Shown in pieces: positions 53,449-63,125 of a DNA stretch of 64,000 nt (the stretch's first letter is position 1; every line of letters begins with the position of its first letter). Made by a program: the position numbers and the translations under genes. The stretch comes from Cocleimonas flava (lineage in GTDB: Bacteria; Pseudomonadota; Gammaproteobacteria; Thiotrichales; Thiotrichaceae): the NCBI RefSeq assembly GCF_004339015.1, contig NZ_SMFQ01000005.1, positions 124,001-188,000 of the forward strand. The letters are read 5' to 3'. The notes beneath the pieces are model-generated. The model searched no databases. It was not told the DNA's origin and saw only the letters and a list, made by a program, of their open reading frames with translations.

Positions 53449-54894
53449 TTATTCATCCTCCTGTTCAACAATCCAGGTGTCTTTACTACCACCACCCTGT
53501 GATGAATTCACAACAAGTGACCCTTCTACCATTGCAACTCGTGTTAAACCTCCTTTAGTCACCCAACAATTTTCACCTTGTAAAATAAAAGGACGTAAAT
53601 CAAGATGCCTAGGTGCAATCCCTTGATCGGTTATGACAGGAGCGGTTGATAAATCTAGCATGGGTTGTGCAACATAATTACGAGGGTTCTTCGCGATCAA
53701 ACCACGAAATTCTTCGATCTCTTCTTTAGTCGCTTTCGGACCCAACAGAATGCCGTATCCACCTGACTCATTTACCGGTTTGATGACCAAATCTTCAAGG
53801 TGCTCATTCACATAAGCAAAATCATCGTCTTCGTAACACAGGTAGGTTTTGACGTTAGGCAGAATTGCCTCTTCATCGAGATAATACTTAATCATCTTGG
53901 GCACGTAGGCATATACCGCTTTATCATCAGCAACACCACTACCGGGCGCATTAGATATGGCAACATTGCCTTTCTTCCAGGCTCTCATGATTCCTGGCAC
54001 ACCCAACATTGAATGCTTATTAAATACTTCTGGGTCGATAAACACATCATCGACACGGCGATAGATAACATCAACGCGTTGTGGGCCGTTTATTGTGCGC
54101 ATATAAACACAGTCATCTTTATCGACGAATAAATCCGCCCCTTCGACTAATTCTGCACCCATTTCCTGCGCCAAAAAGGAATGTTCGTAATAAGCTGAGT
54201 TGTAGATACCCGGTGTTAGTACAGCAATCACTGGGGCTACATCTTTTCTTGGAGATAATGAAGCCAGCATTTCATGTAATCGGATTGGATAATCTGTAAT
54301 TGGCGAGATACATTGGGTATCAAACACTTCAGGGAATATTCTTTTGGTGATTTCTCTATTCTCGATCATATAAGAAACACCAGAAGGAACACGTAAGTTA
54401 TCTTCTAGCACTCTTAGGACACCATCACCATCTCGCACCAAATCAGTGCCAGAAATATTCGCCCATGCACCATGAGGGGGCGTTATGCCCTGACATGCCT
54501 TTAAATAGTTTGATGAGCCTTCAATCAGATGCCTCGGGACTAGTTTATCTTTTAAGATTTTTTGATCGTTATAGACGTCATTGATAAACATGTTTAGCGC
54601 CTTGATACGTTGTATCAGGCCTTTTTCAACGATCTTCCATTCGGACGATGGGATTGGTCTGGGTATGATATCAAATGGCCAGTGTCGGTCGATATTATTA
54701 CCTTCCGAATATATGGTAAAAGATACCCCCATCTCTTCTATGCAGCGTTCCGAAGCCATTTTACGTGCCAGAACTTCATTTTTATCAAGAGATTTTAAGT
54801 AGTTATATAGTTCTTTTGCGACAGTTCGAGGTTGTGAGCTCGTTTCCATGATCTCATCAAAGAATACCCCGGAATTGTAATCATTCCATTCCAT
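53449..54894 (-). CDS. Circularly permuted type 2 ATP-grasp protein (DUF404/DUF407)
   Basis: The 481-aa protein has the pattern of this family: RWPFDIIPRPIPSSEWKIVEKGL-like N-terminus near residue 70, DGDGVLRVLEDNLRVPSGVSYMIENR near residue 155, YRRVDDVFIDPEVF near residue 280, and KPVNESGGYGILLGP near residue 375. The C-terminal RHLDLRPFIL, CWVTKGGLTRVA and NSSQGGGSKDTW segments complete the nucleotide- and Mg-binding sites. ATP-grasp enzymes join a carboxylate to an amine. It is the first gene of the operon. The divergent Anbu gene lies 390 bases upstream, which is the known genomic companion. Confidence 0.94.
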   Translation of the reverse strand: MEWNDYNSGVFFDEIMETSSQPRTVAKELYNYLKSLDKNEVLARKMASERCIEEMGVSFTIYSEGNNIDRHWPFDIIPRPIPSSEWKIVEKGLIQRIKALNMFINDVYNDQKILKDKLVPRHLIEGSSNYLKACQGITPPHGAWANISGTDLVRDGDGVLRVLEDNLRVPSGVSYMIENREITKRIFPEVFDTQCISPITDYPIRLHEMLASLSPRKDVAPVIAVLTPGIYNSAYYEHSFLAQEMGAELVEGADLFVDKDDCVYMRTINGPQRVDVIYRRVDDVFIDPEVFNKHSMLGVPGIMRAWKKGNVAISNAPGSGVADDKAVYAYVPKMIKYYLDEEAILPNVKTYLCYEDDDFAYVNEHLEDLVIKPVNESGGYGILLGPKATKEEIEEFRGLIAKNPRNYVAQPMLDLSTAPVITDQGIAPRHLDLRPFILQGENCWVTKGGLTRVAMVEGSLVVNSSQGGGSKDTWIVEQEDE

Positions 54895-55284
54895 AAAATA
54901 CCTATTTATTGACTTTATTATTGCTCAGACTATAAATCACAAATAGCTGAGAGTTATTCTTACCTAATTGAAGATTGATATAGAACAAAGAATATCACTG
55001 TTCCCATGTTGTACCTCTATACCCTTGTCTCTATAAGTTATAGTGCAAAAGGTGTGCCACAGTACATTTTTATTTAACATGAAACTGATAAAATACTTCT
55101 ATGATTGAAATGTGAAGAAATAGCTATATATAAAGGTACGAACAGGCGTATACTGTATGGCTGTGTAACGCATATACATCAGCAAAATTCAATATTCGCA
55201 TTACACATTCAGAAGAATAACAACTCTAAAATCTCTGTTCACTCAAATTTATTTCGTTATAACCAAGGTTAAAACACGTTTAGT
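54895..55284. other. Divergent promoter region of the Anbu locus
   Basis: This 390-base AT-rich gap lies between the ATP-grasp start and the Anbu start. It should contain both promoters. I see no strong palindrome or repeat. Confidence 0.5.
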
Positions 55285-56076
55285 ATGACTTATTGTATTG
55301 CCATTAAAACCAACAACCGCTTGGTTTTCGCCTCTGATTCCAGAACCAATGCTGGTCCTGATCATGTATCCACCTACAGCAAAATGTTTAAGTGGGGTGT
55401 GCCCGGAGAGCGACAGTTTTTACTGGTAAGTGCTGGAAACCTTGCGACTACACAAGCAGTGGTTGAGACAATTGAACGAGACATGAAGGAGTCTGCTGCA
55501 GAAAACCTTCTCAATATTAAGTATATATCAGCAGTTGCTGACTACATTGGCAGAATTAGTCTAGAAGCACAAAACAAAAATAACAATCTGGGAATGATGG
55601 CTGGCTTCAATGCTGAATCGACATTCATTCTAGGCGGACAAATTGGCACAGAGCCTGCAAACATCTTCATGATTTACCCACAGGGAAATCATATCACCTG
55701 CCCAGAAACCACACCGTTTCTGCAGATTGGTGAAATCAAATACGGAAAACCACTACTAGATAGAGTAATCACGGACAAAACCACAGAGCGTGATGCCGTT
55801 CGTGCAGCCATGGTATCTATGGATTCAACCATGCGAAGTAACTCTACAGTTGGACCACCGATAGAGATTCAGAGTTACCACATTAATTCTTTGCAGCCTG
55901 GCAAGTACAAAATTTTTAGTGCTAATGACCCTTACTGGCAATTGCTGAGCTCTAACTGGGCTGAAAAGCTACTGGAGGCATTCTTGAAACTTCCCGAGTT
56001 GCCAGATTTTCCTAGCGACGAACCTGAGTTAACCTCAGTGGCTACCTCAACACAAACGCAATCCAACTTTAAATAA
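55285..56076 (+). CDS. Anbu-type proteasome-like peptidase
   Basis: The N-terminus MTYCIAIKTNNRLVFASDSRTN places Thr2 as the Ntn nucleophile once Met is removed. The Asp in ASDSRTN and the Lys in STYSKMFKW are the other catalytic positions expected for this HslV/20S-beta relative. FLLVSAGNLATTQAVVE and FILGGQIG are beta-strand signatures of the fold. At 263 aa it matches Anbu (ancestral beta subunit) length, longer than HslV because of a C-terminal extension. It should assemble into a ring-shaped or helical cytoplasmic complex. It is divergent from the ATP-grasp/alpha-E/transglutaminase operon, its usual companion. Its substrate is unknown. Confidence 0.93.
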   Translation: MTYCIAIKTNNRLVFASDSRTNAGPDHVSTYSKMFKWGVPGERQFLLVSAGNLATTQAVVETIERDMKESAAENLLNIKYISAVADYIGRISLEAQNKNNNLGMMAGFNAESTFILGGQIGTEPANIFMIYPQGNHITCPETTPFLQIGEIKYGKPLLDRVITDKTTERDAVRAAMVSMDSTMRSNSTVGPPIEIQSYHINSLQPGKYKIFSANDPYWQLLSSNWAEKLLEAFLKLPELPDFPSDEPELTSVATSTQTQSNFK

Positions 56077-56079
56077 AAA

Positions 56080-56110
56080 GTCACCCCCCTACTTTGGGGC
56101 ACTTTTTTAT
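56080..56110 (+). repeat. Dispersed C-run repeat, copy 13
   Basis: GTCACCCCCCTACTTTGGGG, CACTTTTTTATT, the full consensus, 4 bases after the Anbu stop. CCCC and GGGG could pair. Confidence 0.95.
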
Positions 56111-56120
56111 TCAGCAGATT

Positions 56121-56155
56121 AAATAGATAAAATACCAAACGTATTTTATCTATTT
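56121..56155. terminator. Bidirectional terminator between Anbu and ygiQ
   Basis: AAATAGATAAAATAC (56121-56135) and GTATTTTATCTATTT (56141-56155) are perfect 15-bp arms with a CAAAC loop. The right arm covers the ygiQ stop codon. Confidence 0.85.
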
Positions 56156-58404
56156 GAACTACGCTTCTTTCTTGAATTTTTAACGGGTTTTGCTTTGGCA
56201 AAGCCCGTTTTTGCTTTAGCTCCAGGCTTACCCTTACTCTGCGTATTCGCTTTTGTTTTTATACGATGATGGAAGTCGTTACCTTTTTTAGCCTGGCCAT
56301 TCTTAGCACCTGCATTACCACCTCTTTTCTCGAGACGAGCATTAAACTCCGGAATCAGGTGTTCTTTGGTATTTCCTATTAATTCAGTACGGCCCATGCG
56401 TTTCAAAGCTACACGTATCATTTGCCAGTTATCCGGATCGTGATAACGCAAAAATGCTTTATGCAAACGTCGTGATTTAGCATCGCGCGCCGAATCAATA
56501 TGCTCGGAAGCTTCGCCCACTTTTTTAAGCGGATTGATTTCACTGTGATACATCGCCGAAGCAAGTGCCATTGGTGTAGGAATAAAACCTTGAACCTGAT
56601 CTGGCTTGAAGTTATTTTCTTTTAACCAAAGCGCTAAATTAAGCATATCTTCATCCGTCGTACCCGGATGCGATGAGATAAAATACGGGATTAAGTATTG
56701 TTCTTTACCCGCCTCTTTCGAGTACTTCTCAAACAACTCTTTAAATTTGTAATAGCTACCAATGCCCGGCTTCATCATTTTAGACAGCGTACTATGCTCT
56801 GTATGCTCTGGCGCTATCTTTAAACGTCCACCAACATGATGTGTCACTAATTCTTTTACATATTCGGGATCTGTAACCGCCAGATCGTAACGTAAACCAG
56901 AAGCGATAAAGATGCGCTTTACCCCTTCAATTTTACGCGCACGACGATACAGTTTCGTCAATGGCTTGTGATTGGTATTCAGGTTTTCACAAATCCCCGG
57001 ATACACGCAAGATAAGCGACGACAAGATTCTTCGATTTTATTACTCTTGCAAGAGAGGCGATACATATTGGCTGTTGGACCACCAAGGTCGGAAATATTC
57101 CCAGTAAACCCGGGAACATTATCGCGAATCGCTTCGATTTCCTTGATTACCGAGTCTTCCGAACGGCTTTGGATAATACGCCCTTCGTGCTCTGTAATTG
57201 AACAGAAAGTACAGCCACCAAAACAACCACGCATGATATTCACCGAAAAACGAATCATATCGTAAGCCGGAATTTTTAAATCACCATAGCTAGGATGCGG
57301 TCTACGCGTATACGGAAATTCAAATAAGCCATCGAATTCTTCTGCACTCAGCGGCTGTGGCGGAGGGTTTAACCATACATCGCGCTTGCCATGCATTTGC
57401 ACTAACGAGCGTGCATTACCCGGATTTGTTTCCAGATGAAACACACGTGAAGCATGCGCATATAATACTTTACTATCAACCACTTGATTGTGAGACGGCA
57501 ATCGAATTACCGTAGTAGTGCGATCTAATTTTTTAGGGCGTTCGTGAAAATGAATCACTTGAGCCGCCGCACTGTTTAATTTGGCTTCTGTTTCATCATC
57601 AATCGCTTGCTGACTATTCTTGTCGCAATCAGCAGTTTGCGTAGTATCGATGTATGGATTTGAATCTGGGTGTTCGATAGAACCGACTTCATCGAGGTCT
57701 GTAGAATCGATCACCGTCCAGCCTTCCGGAACTCCCTGACGCATAAACCCAGTGCCGCGAATATCGGTAATCTCGCCGATTTTTTCGCCTGCCGCTAAAC
57801 GATGCGCGACTTCAACAATCGCTCTTTCTGCATTACCGAAAAGCAACATATCCGCTTTTGAATCTGGCAAGATTGAACGCCTTACTTTTTCTGTCCAGTA
57901 ATCGTATTGTGCAATACGTCGTAAACTCGCTTCGATACCACCAATAATTACTGGCACACCTTTGTAAGCTTCTCTGGCACGCTGCGCATAAACCACGGTT
58001 GCGCGATTTGGGCGTTTACCCGCTTTTGCGCCAGCAGTATAAGCATCATCAGAACGTGGTTTTCTATCTGCAGTGTAATGATTCACCATCGAATCCATAT
58101 TTCCTGCAGCAATTCCGTAGAAAAGATTTGGCTTTCCTAATTTGCAAAAATCGTCTGCTGAGCGCCAATCTGGCTGAGAAATAATCCCAACACGAAAGCC
58201 TTGAGATTCGAGTAATCGGCCGATAATAGCCATACCAAAGCTAGGGTGATCGACATAAGCATCGCCTGTTACAATAATGATGTCGCAGGAGTCCCAACCG
58301 AGATCATCCATTTCATCACGTGACATTGGCAATACAGGGGCGGCTCCGAACTTATGAGGCCAGAACTTCCTGTACGAGAATAATTTGGGGGCTGTAATTT
58401 CCAT
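56146..58404 (-). CDS. ygiQ: YgiQ-family radical SAM protein
   Basis: The B12-binding-like N-terminal part ([31 protein letters not shown]) is followed by the radical SAM core with [19 protein letters not shown] near residue 390 (CX3CX2C). [21 protein letters not shown] also is a YgiQ landmark. The C-terminal 60 residues are a Lys/Gly/Ala-rich basic tail, longer than the core needs, perhaps RNA-contacting. The length (752 aa) is typical. It is transcribed alone. A perfect TATAAT lies 10 bases before the start codon and no ribosome site is visible, so the mRNA may be leaderless. The physiological substrate of YgiQ proteins is unknown. Confidence 0.95.
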   Translation of the reverse strand: MEITAPKLFSYRKFWPHKFGAAPVLPMSRDEMDDLGWDSCDIIIVTGDAYVDHPSFGMAIIGRLLESQGFRVGIISQPDWRSADDFCKLGKPNLFYGIAAGNMDSMVNHYTADRKPRSDDAYTAGAKAGKRPNRATVVYAQRAREAYKGVPVIIGGIEASLRRIAQYDYWTEKVRRSILPDSKADMLLFGNAERAIVEVAHRLAAGEKIGEITDIRGTGFMRQGVPEGWTVIDSTDLDEVGSIEHPDSNPYIDTTQTADCDKNSQQAIDDETEAKLNSAAAQVIHFHERPKKLDRTTTVIRLPSHNQVVDSKVLYAHASRVFHLETNPGNARSLVQMHGKRDVWLNPPPQPLSAEEFDGLFEFPYTRRPHPSYGDLKIPAYDMIRFSVNIMRGCFGGCTFCSITEHEGRIIQSRSEDSVIKEIEAIRDNVPGFTGNISDLGGPTANMYRLSCKSNKIEESCRRLSCVYPGICENLNTNHKPLTKLYRRARKIEGVKRIFIASGLRYDLAVTDPEYVKELVTHHVGGRLKIAPEHTEHSTLSKMMKPGIGSYYKFKELFEKYSKEAGKEQYLIPYFISSHPGTTDEDMLNLALWLKENNFKPDQVQGFIPTPMALASAMYHSEINPLKKVGEASEHIDSARDAKSRRLHKAFLRYHDPDNWQMIRVALKRMGRTELIGNTKEHLIPEFNARLEKRGGNAGAKNGQAKKGNDFHHRIKTKANTQSKGKPGAKAKTGFAKAKPVKNSRKKRSSNR

Positions 58405-58414
58405 AGTGCGGGCA

Positions 58415-58420
58415 ATTATA
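58415..58420 (-). promoter_or_regulatory. -10 element close to the ygiQ start codon
   Basis: Perfect TATAAT, only 10 bases before the ATG, which would place the start of transcription about 4 bases before the coding region. The -35 element is not clear. Confidence 0.5.
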
Positions 58421-58510
58421 CGCTATCATCACAAGTAGGTATAAACCTATTAACTCTGTTTAATTTTTAATGCAAAGGTATCATCAAAAACCAAGAAAAA
58501 TATATTATCA

Positions 58511-59368
58511 ATGAATATATGGAAAACAATAATATCACTCCTGCTCACACTTTCTATAAGCGTTGTTTATGGTGATTATGCGGTTGTTCCAAATGATGTC
58601 CATAAAGCATATACCCAACTCCTTAAAAACAGGTCAGCACTGGACATAACAGATTACTCTGGCTCACACACCAACAGAGATGTCGTTGAAGCTATTATCT
58701 GGCAACAGGCACTGAAAAAAGGCGGGTATAACAAGACTATAAATATCGAGGCATTAGATATTACGTATTCACGAGTCATCCTTGAAATAAAACACGGAAC
58801 AATTGCGGCATTTGCCAACTCAGTCTGGCTAGATGACATTGAAGGTCATGAAAATTATAAAGAGTTGTTTTATATAACTGAGGCTGTCATACCTGAACAT
58901 AAGTTTTATGCAGGTTTTTACACCACGCCTGACCGCGTTAACCAGATTAACATCAAAGACAAAGATAGCCTCAGCAACTATAAGTTTAGTTGCAATCGAC
59001 ACTGGAAAAAAGACAACGAATTATTAAAGCATCTTAATGCCGACTGCATGTTTTCAAACACCTGGAAAGCGACGGTAGATAAACTCAAAAACAAACATGC
59101 AGATATAGTTCTTGCCCCCTTTCAGGCTAGCAAAGATATGAGCTTGATCGCATTTGGAGAAAAATTAGTGCCCGTCCCTAATGTAAAAACCAGCCTTCCG
59201 GGCAAACGGGTATTTATCATCTCTAAAAAATCAAGAAACGGGGAAGCACTGATAAAAGCATTGAACAAAGGCATTCGACTAATGCACAAGGAGGGGCTAA
59301 TTGAAAAAGCCTATGAACAATCAGGGTTTTATAACCATAAAACAAAAGAGTGGAAGTTAATCGACTAG
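58511..59368 (+). CDS. Periplasmic solute-binding-like protein (family 3-like)
   Basis: A signal peptide (about 21 residues, SISVVYGDYA at the end) sends it to the periplasm. The mature 265 residues have the spread of a type II binding fold: LEIKHGTIAAFANSVWLDD, FYITEAVIPEHKFYAGFYT, LAPFQASKDMSLIAFGEKL, KRVFIISKKSR and a C-terminal EGLIEKAYEQSGFY, which is the usual end of bacterial family-3 binding proteins. No transporter genes adjoin, so it may be an orphan sensor or binding protein. Ligand unknown. Confidence 0.75.
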   Translation: MNIWKTIISLLLTLSISVVYGDYAVVPNDVHKAYTQLLKNRSALDITDYSGSHTNRDVVEAIIWQQALKKGGYNKTINIEALDITYSRVILEIKHGTIAAFANSVWLDDIEGHENYKELFYITEAVIPEHKFYAGFYTTPDRVNQINIKDKDSLSNYKFSCNRHWKKDNELLKHLNADCMFSNTWKATVDKLKNKHADIVLAPFQASKDMSLIAFGEKLVPVPNVKTSLPGKRVFIISKKSRNGEALIKALNKGIRLMHKEGLIEKAYEQSGFYNHKTKEWKLID

Positions 59369-59466
59369 TCTCACTCTTTCTAAAAATACTAAGAACATAC
59401 ACTGTATTCAAATTTTAAAAACAATCTGTCTATTCTGTTTTTAAACTTTACGACTATACTCCACCG

Positions 59467-60336
59467 ATGACTCGCTTCATCCCAATAATATTTGTACTAC
59501 TTTGGTCCACCGGTTTTATCGGCGCCAAGTTTGGCCTGCCGTACGCAGAACCCTTCACAATGTTGATGTGGCGCATGATAATCGTCGTACCACTATTCTT
59601 CCTCGTGGTACTTATCATGAAGCGTCCGAGTATTAGTGGCAAAGATGCCGCAATACAAGGCCTGGTCGGATTGCTGATTCACGGCTTTTATCTTGGCGGT
59701 GTGTTTGCAGCTATATCAGTAGGGATGCCAACCGGACTCACTTCTCTATACGTTAGTTTAAACCCTATTCTTATCGCGATATTTTCCGGGATATTTTTAC
59801 ACACCATAATTACCAAGCGTGAATGGTTGAGTTTATTCCTGGGCTTCCTTGGCGTAGCCATCGTTATCTATGGCGCCTCAAAGTGGGAGGGTGTCATTAG
59901 CGCAAAGGGTATAGGCCTTCTAACTGTGGCATTAGTAAGCATTTGCGCGGGCACCTTAATACAAAAAAAATATGCACAAAATGTAGGATTAATTAGAGGT
60001 TCGATGTATCAATATGCCTCCTCCTTATTACTCTATCTCATTCTCTCTTTCACCATAGAAACGGGAGAAGTAGAATGGAATCTGACTTTTATCGCCACAC
60101 TGGCATGGCTAGTTATCGTGCTCTCATTCGCCGCTGTTTTACTCTTGATGTATATGATCCAGAATGGCGAGGCTACCAAGGTGGCGAGTTATTTTTATTT
60201 AGTACCTCCCATTACAGTTTTACAAGGTTGGCTTTTCTTCGATGAACAGTTAAGTTGGCTAACCTTTGTAGGAGGAGGTCTCGTCGTTTTTGCGCTAATG
60301 ATGGGTAGACCCTTAAAAGCCAAAACAAACAAGTGA
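59467..60336 (+). CDS. EamA/DMT-superfamily transporter
   Basis: The 289-aa product has ten predicted spans in two EamA halves: IIFVLLWSTGFIGAKFGLPYAEPFTMLMWRM opens half 1 and REWLSLFLGFLGVAIVIYGA ends it; SYFYLVPPITVLQGWLFFDEQLSWLTFVGGGLVV ends half 2. It is the YdcZ/RhaT-like export class, with substrate unknown. It lies 98 bases after the binding protein gene and 10 bases before the TauE/SafE gene. Confidence 0.9.
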   Translation: MTRFIPIIFVLLWSTGFIGAKFGLPYAEPFTMLMWRMIIVVPLFFLVVLIMKRPSISGKDAAIQGLVGLLIHGFYLGGVFAAISVGMPTGLTSLYVSLNPILIAIFSGIFLHTIITKREWLSLFLGFLGVAIVIYGASKWEGVISAKGIGLLTVALVSICAGTLIQKKYAQNVGLIRGSMYQYASSLLLYLILSFTIETGEVEWNLTFIATLAWLVIVLSFAAVLLLMYMIQNGEATKVASYFYLVPPITVLQGWLFFDEQLSWLTFVGGGLVVFALMMGRPLKAKTNK

Positions 60337-60346
60337 GTTATCAAAT

Positions 60347-61117
60347 TTGTTAGAGTATCTTTTAATTATCGCAGCTGGCTTACTCGGTGGAATGTTAAAT
60401 GCCGTCGCAGGTGGAGGAAGCTTCATTACATTGCCTGCCCTAATATTTGTTGGCGTACCACCCGTCATGGCTAATGCAACTGGCACCGCCGCCCTGCTTC
60501 CCGGGTATATCGCAAGCGCATGGCGCTTTAGAAAAGATATCAAGTTTCCTGCCAACTTAAGCTTTAAAACGCTTTCTACCATTTCAATTCTCGGTGGCTC
60601 TCTGGGTGCCACAATTTTATTATTTACCAGCGAACAGGTATTTTCGTCATTGATACCCTGGTTGATTCTTATTGCCACGCTGTTATTTATTATTGGGCCG
60701 CGTTTACTACCAAAGAAACAAGAAACCGATAATGACGCTCTAGCAAAACAAACGAACCATAATAAAAGCAAAGTAACGGTTTTTTTAGTGATGTTCTTCG
60801 TTTGTGCTTATGGCGGTTATTTTAATGGCGGGCTTGGCATAATCTTGCTCGCTGCATTAGCGCTCTTAGGGCAAACAAATCTTCTGAGCATGAATGGCAT
60901 CAAGAATTTCGTATCCGCGCTATTAACCGCTATCGCTGTCCTTGTGTATGCCTCTGGCGGCGTTATTGAATACAATTTTTTAGTCATTATGGGGATAGCT
61001 GCTATCGTCGGTGGTTATGTAGGTGCTGCACTTGCCTATCGTATCCCTCAGAATATTATGCGAGGTTTCATAATTGCCATTGGTTTGATTATGTCTGTGG
61101 TGTTTTTCCTGAGATAG
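60347..61117 (+). CDS. TauE/SafE-family sulfite or organosulfur exporter-like protein
   Basis: The start is a TTG 11 bases after the DMT stop, which gives MLEYLLIIAAGLLGGMLNAVAGGGSFITLPAL, the N-terminal repeat of TauE/SafE transporters; its ribosome site is weak. The second repeat is YGGYFNGGLGIILLAALALLG. About eight membrane spans, 256 aa. The family is tied to sulfonate and sulfite movement, but also unrelated solutes, so the cargo is not certain. It forms a probable two-gene operon with the DMT protein. Confidence 0.88.
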   Translation: MLEYLLIIAAGLLGGMLNAVAGGGSFITLPALIFVGVPPVMANATGTAALLPGYIASAWRFRKDIKFPANLSFKTLSTISILGGSLGATILLFTSEQVFSSLIPWLILIATLLFIIGPRLLPKKQETDNDALAKQTNHNKSKVTVFLVMFFVCAYGGYFNGGLGIILLAALALLGQTNLLSMNGIKNFVSALLTAIAVLVYASGGVIEYNFLVIMGIAAIVGGYVGAALAYRIPQNIMRGFIIAIGLIMSVVFFLR

Positions 61118-61298
61118 ACATCTAATTTTTCAAAGACCAATATTTTCGCCATGCTTATTGCTAGAACGAAAGACCCTCACCTCTTTTCTTTATCAAACTA
61201 AAAACAACATTCCTGGTTTTATCAAGGCAACTGCATAGGCATCACTCGCAGATATGGCAGCAGTTATATCTAAATAAAGATAATCGAAGATCTGTTTT

Positions 61299-61329
61299 GG
61301 CACCCCCCACCTTTCGGTGCACTTTTTAT
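61299..61329 (+). repeat. Dispersed C-run repeat, copy 14
   Basis: GGCACCCCCCACCTTTCGGT and GCACTTTTTATA. GCACC and GGTGC could pair. It is the last copy left of the DnaA-box cluster. Confidence 0.88.
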
Positions 61330-61407
61330 ATGCTCTTGGTTCATAAAGTTTAAAAAATAAAACCGCATTTCTTCGATTAAAAAGCTTGACTATTTTTTCA
61401 CACTAAC

Positions 61408-61630
61408 TTGTCCACAAAACCTGTGGATAACTCTGTGCATATCCCTATGAATTAATCCTAAAAGCCTTACTCTATTTAGTTCCCTTACTAATTGATCAAT
61501 TTTTGATCACACAAATATTTCGTTTTTATATCAATGTGTTATAGAGATATATTAATAGATTAAAATAGAAAAAGCGCGAATGTTACACTTTTATGACCGA
61601 ATTAATGCTTGCTTTTTAAATTGTGCATAA
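61408..61630. other. Candidate origin-like DnaA-box cluster with IHF site
   Basis: DnaA-box matches are TTGTCCACA (61408-61416, one mismatch), TGTGGATAA (61422-61430, exact), TGTGCATAT (61434-61442, one mismatch) and TGTGCATAA (61622-61630, exact to TTATNCACA). The second and third are spaced as in known oriC arrays. GATC lies at 61494 and 61505. TATCAATGTGTTA (61529-61541) matches the IHF consensus WATCAANNNNTTR exactly. AT-rich DNA follows to 61900. The neighbours are not the usual oriC genes, so a DnaA-control locus is an alternative. Confidence 0.5.
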
Positions 61631-61966
61631 AACGGAAATCGATGTTCATATTTTCAAAAAACGCTAAGTCATTGTTAAGCTTAGATTAAGGAAAATTAAC
61701 AAAATAAAATTCGAAAAAAACCATGAATATCAATAATTATTTCAATTAATTTTACGAAGAAAAAATCATAAGCAGTTACACAAAAAAACAGAAAGTGAAA
61801 CTAAAAATTCATTTTAAAAATGTAATTCTTTTTACTTCTGCCACATTTATACAATGGATTAATATATTTCCAACGTTTTAACTAAAAATCAATCTATGCT
61901 TTGCCTAAGAAATCAACATTTCACATACTGGAATAACCCAGGGAACAATTTACTAAAGGAGATAAT

Positions 61967-63013
61967 ATGAATAAGCATGCATTTCTAGAGGTTGAATACC
62001 CTATCATCCAGGCTCCGATGGCCGGAGTTCAGGATAGTACGCTCGCATTGGCTGTCTCAGCAGCTGGTGCGTTAGGCTCCCTTCCCTGTGCAATGCTGAG
62101 CAATGATGCATTAAAACAAGAATTAGATGTCCTGAAATCTCATACGGATAACCCAATTAATATTAACTTTTTCTGCCACACTCCACCGACACCTAATAAA
62201 GATGCCGAAAATAATTGGCACAAAGCACTTCAGCCCTTCTTTAGTGAATGTGGTATTGACCCTAATGACATTCCAGACGGCCCAAGTCGCGAACCATTTA
62301 GCCACGATATAGCTGATATTCTGGAAGCCTTTAAACCCACGATAATAAGCTTTCATTTTGGCTTACCCGCAAAAGATCTTTTACAACGAGTTAAAGGCTG
62401 GAGCACAAAAATCATTAGCTCTGCCACCACAATTGAAGAAGCATTATGGTTAGAGGCCAATGGGGCGGATGGTATTATTGCTCAAGGGCTAGAAGCAGGC
62501 GGACATAGAGGCATGTTCTTATCAAAAGATCTGAACACCCAAATGGGAACATTCGCGTTGCTGCCTCAAATTGTTAAACGAGTAAATGTGCCCGTGATAG
62601 CAGCTGGAGGCATTGCAGATGAACACGGTGTTGCCTCTGCATTAAAACTGGGCGCATCAGCGGTACAAATTGGTACGGCATATCTACTTTGCAATGAATC
62701 GAATGTTACTCCACTACATCGGACGGCTCTTAAAAGTGACACTGCTCATCAAACAGCTATCACCAATGTATTTTCTGGCAGACCAGCTAGAGGAATAATT
62801 AATCGGATAATTTCAGAACTAGGACCGATCAGCACTCAAACACCAGAGTTTCCATTAGCATTGACAGCTATTTCGGCCCTGAGAAATAAAGCAGAAGCTC
62901 AAGGTTCTTCAGATTTTTCCCCTTTATGGAGCGGCCAGAATATCAGCGGGTGTAAAGAAATCTCAGCCACCGAATTGACAAAGCAATTAGCCTCGGGCGT
63001 TAAAAGAATTTAA
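61967..63013 (+). CDS. Nitronate monooxygenase family FMN protein
   Basis: The protein opens with EYPIIQAPMAGVQDSTLA, then has DGIIAQGLEAGGHRGMF near residue 167 and NVPVIAAGGIADEHGVASALKLGASAVQIGTAYLLCNES near residue 210. These are the FMN-binding (beta/alpha)8 motifs of the 2-nitropropane dioxygenase / nitronate monooxygenase family. At 348 aa it is the usual size. A strong AAAGGAG ribosome site precedes it. It oxidises nitronates with O2 in the cytoplasm. It follows the origin-like region and ends at a pair of opposed repeat copies. Confidence 0.92.
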   Translation: MNKHAFLEVEYPIIQAPMAGVQDSTLALAVSAAGALGSLPCAMLSNDALKQELDVLKSHTDNPININFFCHTPPTPNKDAENNWHKALQPFFSECGIDPNDIPDGPSREPFSHDIADILEAFKPTIISFHFGLPAKDLLQRVKGWSTKIISSATTIEEALWLEANGADGIIAQGLEAGGHRGMFLSKDLNTQMGTFALLPQIVKRVNVPVIAAGGIADEHGVASALKLGASAVQIGTAYLLCNESNVTPLHRTALKSDTAHQTAITNVFSGRPARGIINRIISELGPISTQTPEFPLALTAISALRNKAEAQGSSDFSPLWSGQNISGCKEISATELTKQLASGVKRI

Positions 63014-63040
63014 AAAAAGGCTTATAAGTAGGGGGGTGTC
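63013..63040 (-). repeat. Dispersed C-run repeat, copy 15 (the only minus-strand copy)
   Basis: On the minus strand, GACACCCCCCTACTTATAAG and CCTTTTTTTA. Its T run covers the nitronate monooxygenase stop. It faces copy 16 and can pair with it. Confidence 0.92.
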
Positions 63041-63125
63041 AAATTAGCTATATCGAATGGAATTGCCTATACAAGATCATAAAAAACACAAGTTTCTTTT
63101 AATAAACCTAAGTCCCCCCCTACTT
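63026..63125. terminator. Large hairpin formed by opposed repeat copies 15 and 16
   Basis: AAGTAGGGGGG (63026-63036) and CCCCCCTACTT (63115-63125) are perfect 11-bp arms with a loop of 78 bases. It sits between convergent genes and may stop transcription from both. Confidence 0.5.

Larger units (their letters stand above)
61118..61966. other. Gene-free AT-rich region, 849 bases, possible replication-origin-like element
   Basis: No frame can be supported here. The region contains repeat copy 14 and four DnaA-box-like 9-mers, two of them exact. It also holds two GATC sites in AT-rich DNA, and a perfect IHF consensus. It is listed in detail below. Confidence 0.6.

Noticed and set aside
60313-60771. 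A 152-codon minus-strand frame opposite the TauE/SafE gene
   Set aside because: It mirrors membrane-protein coding sequence and has no start context or family resemblance.
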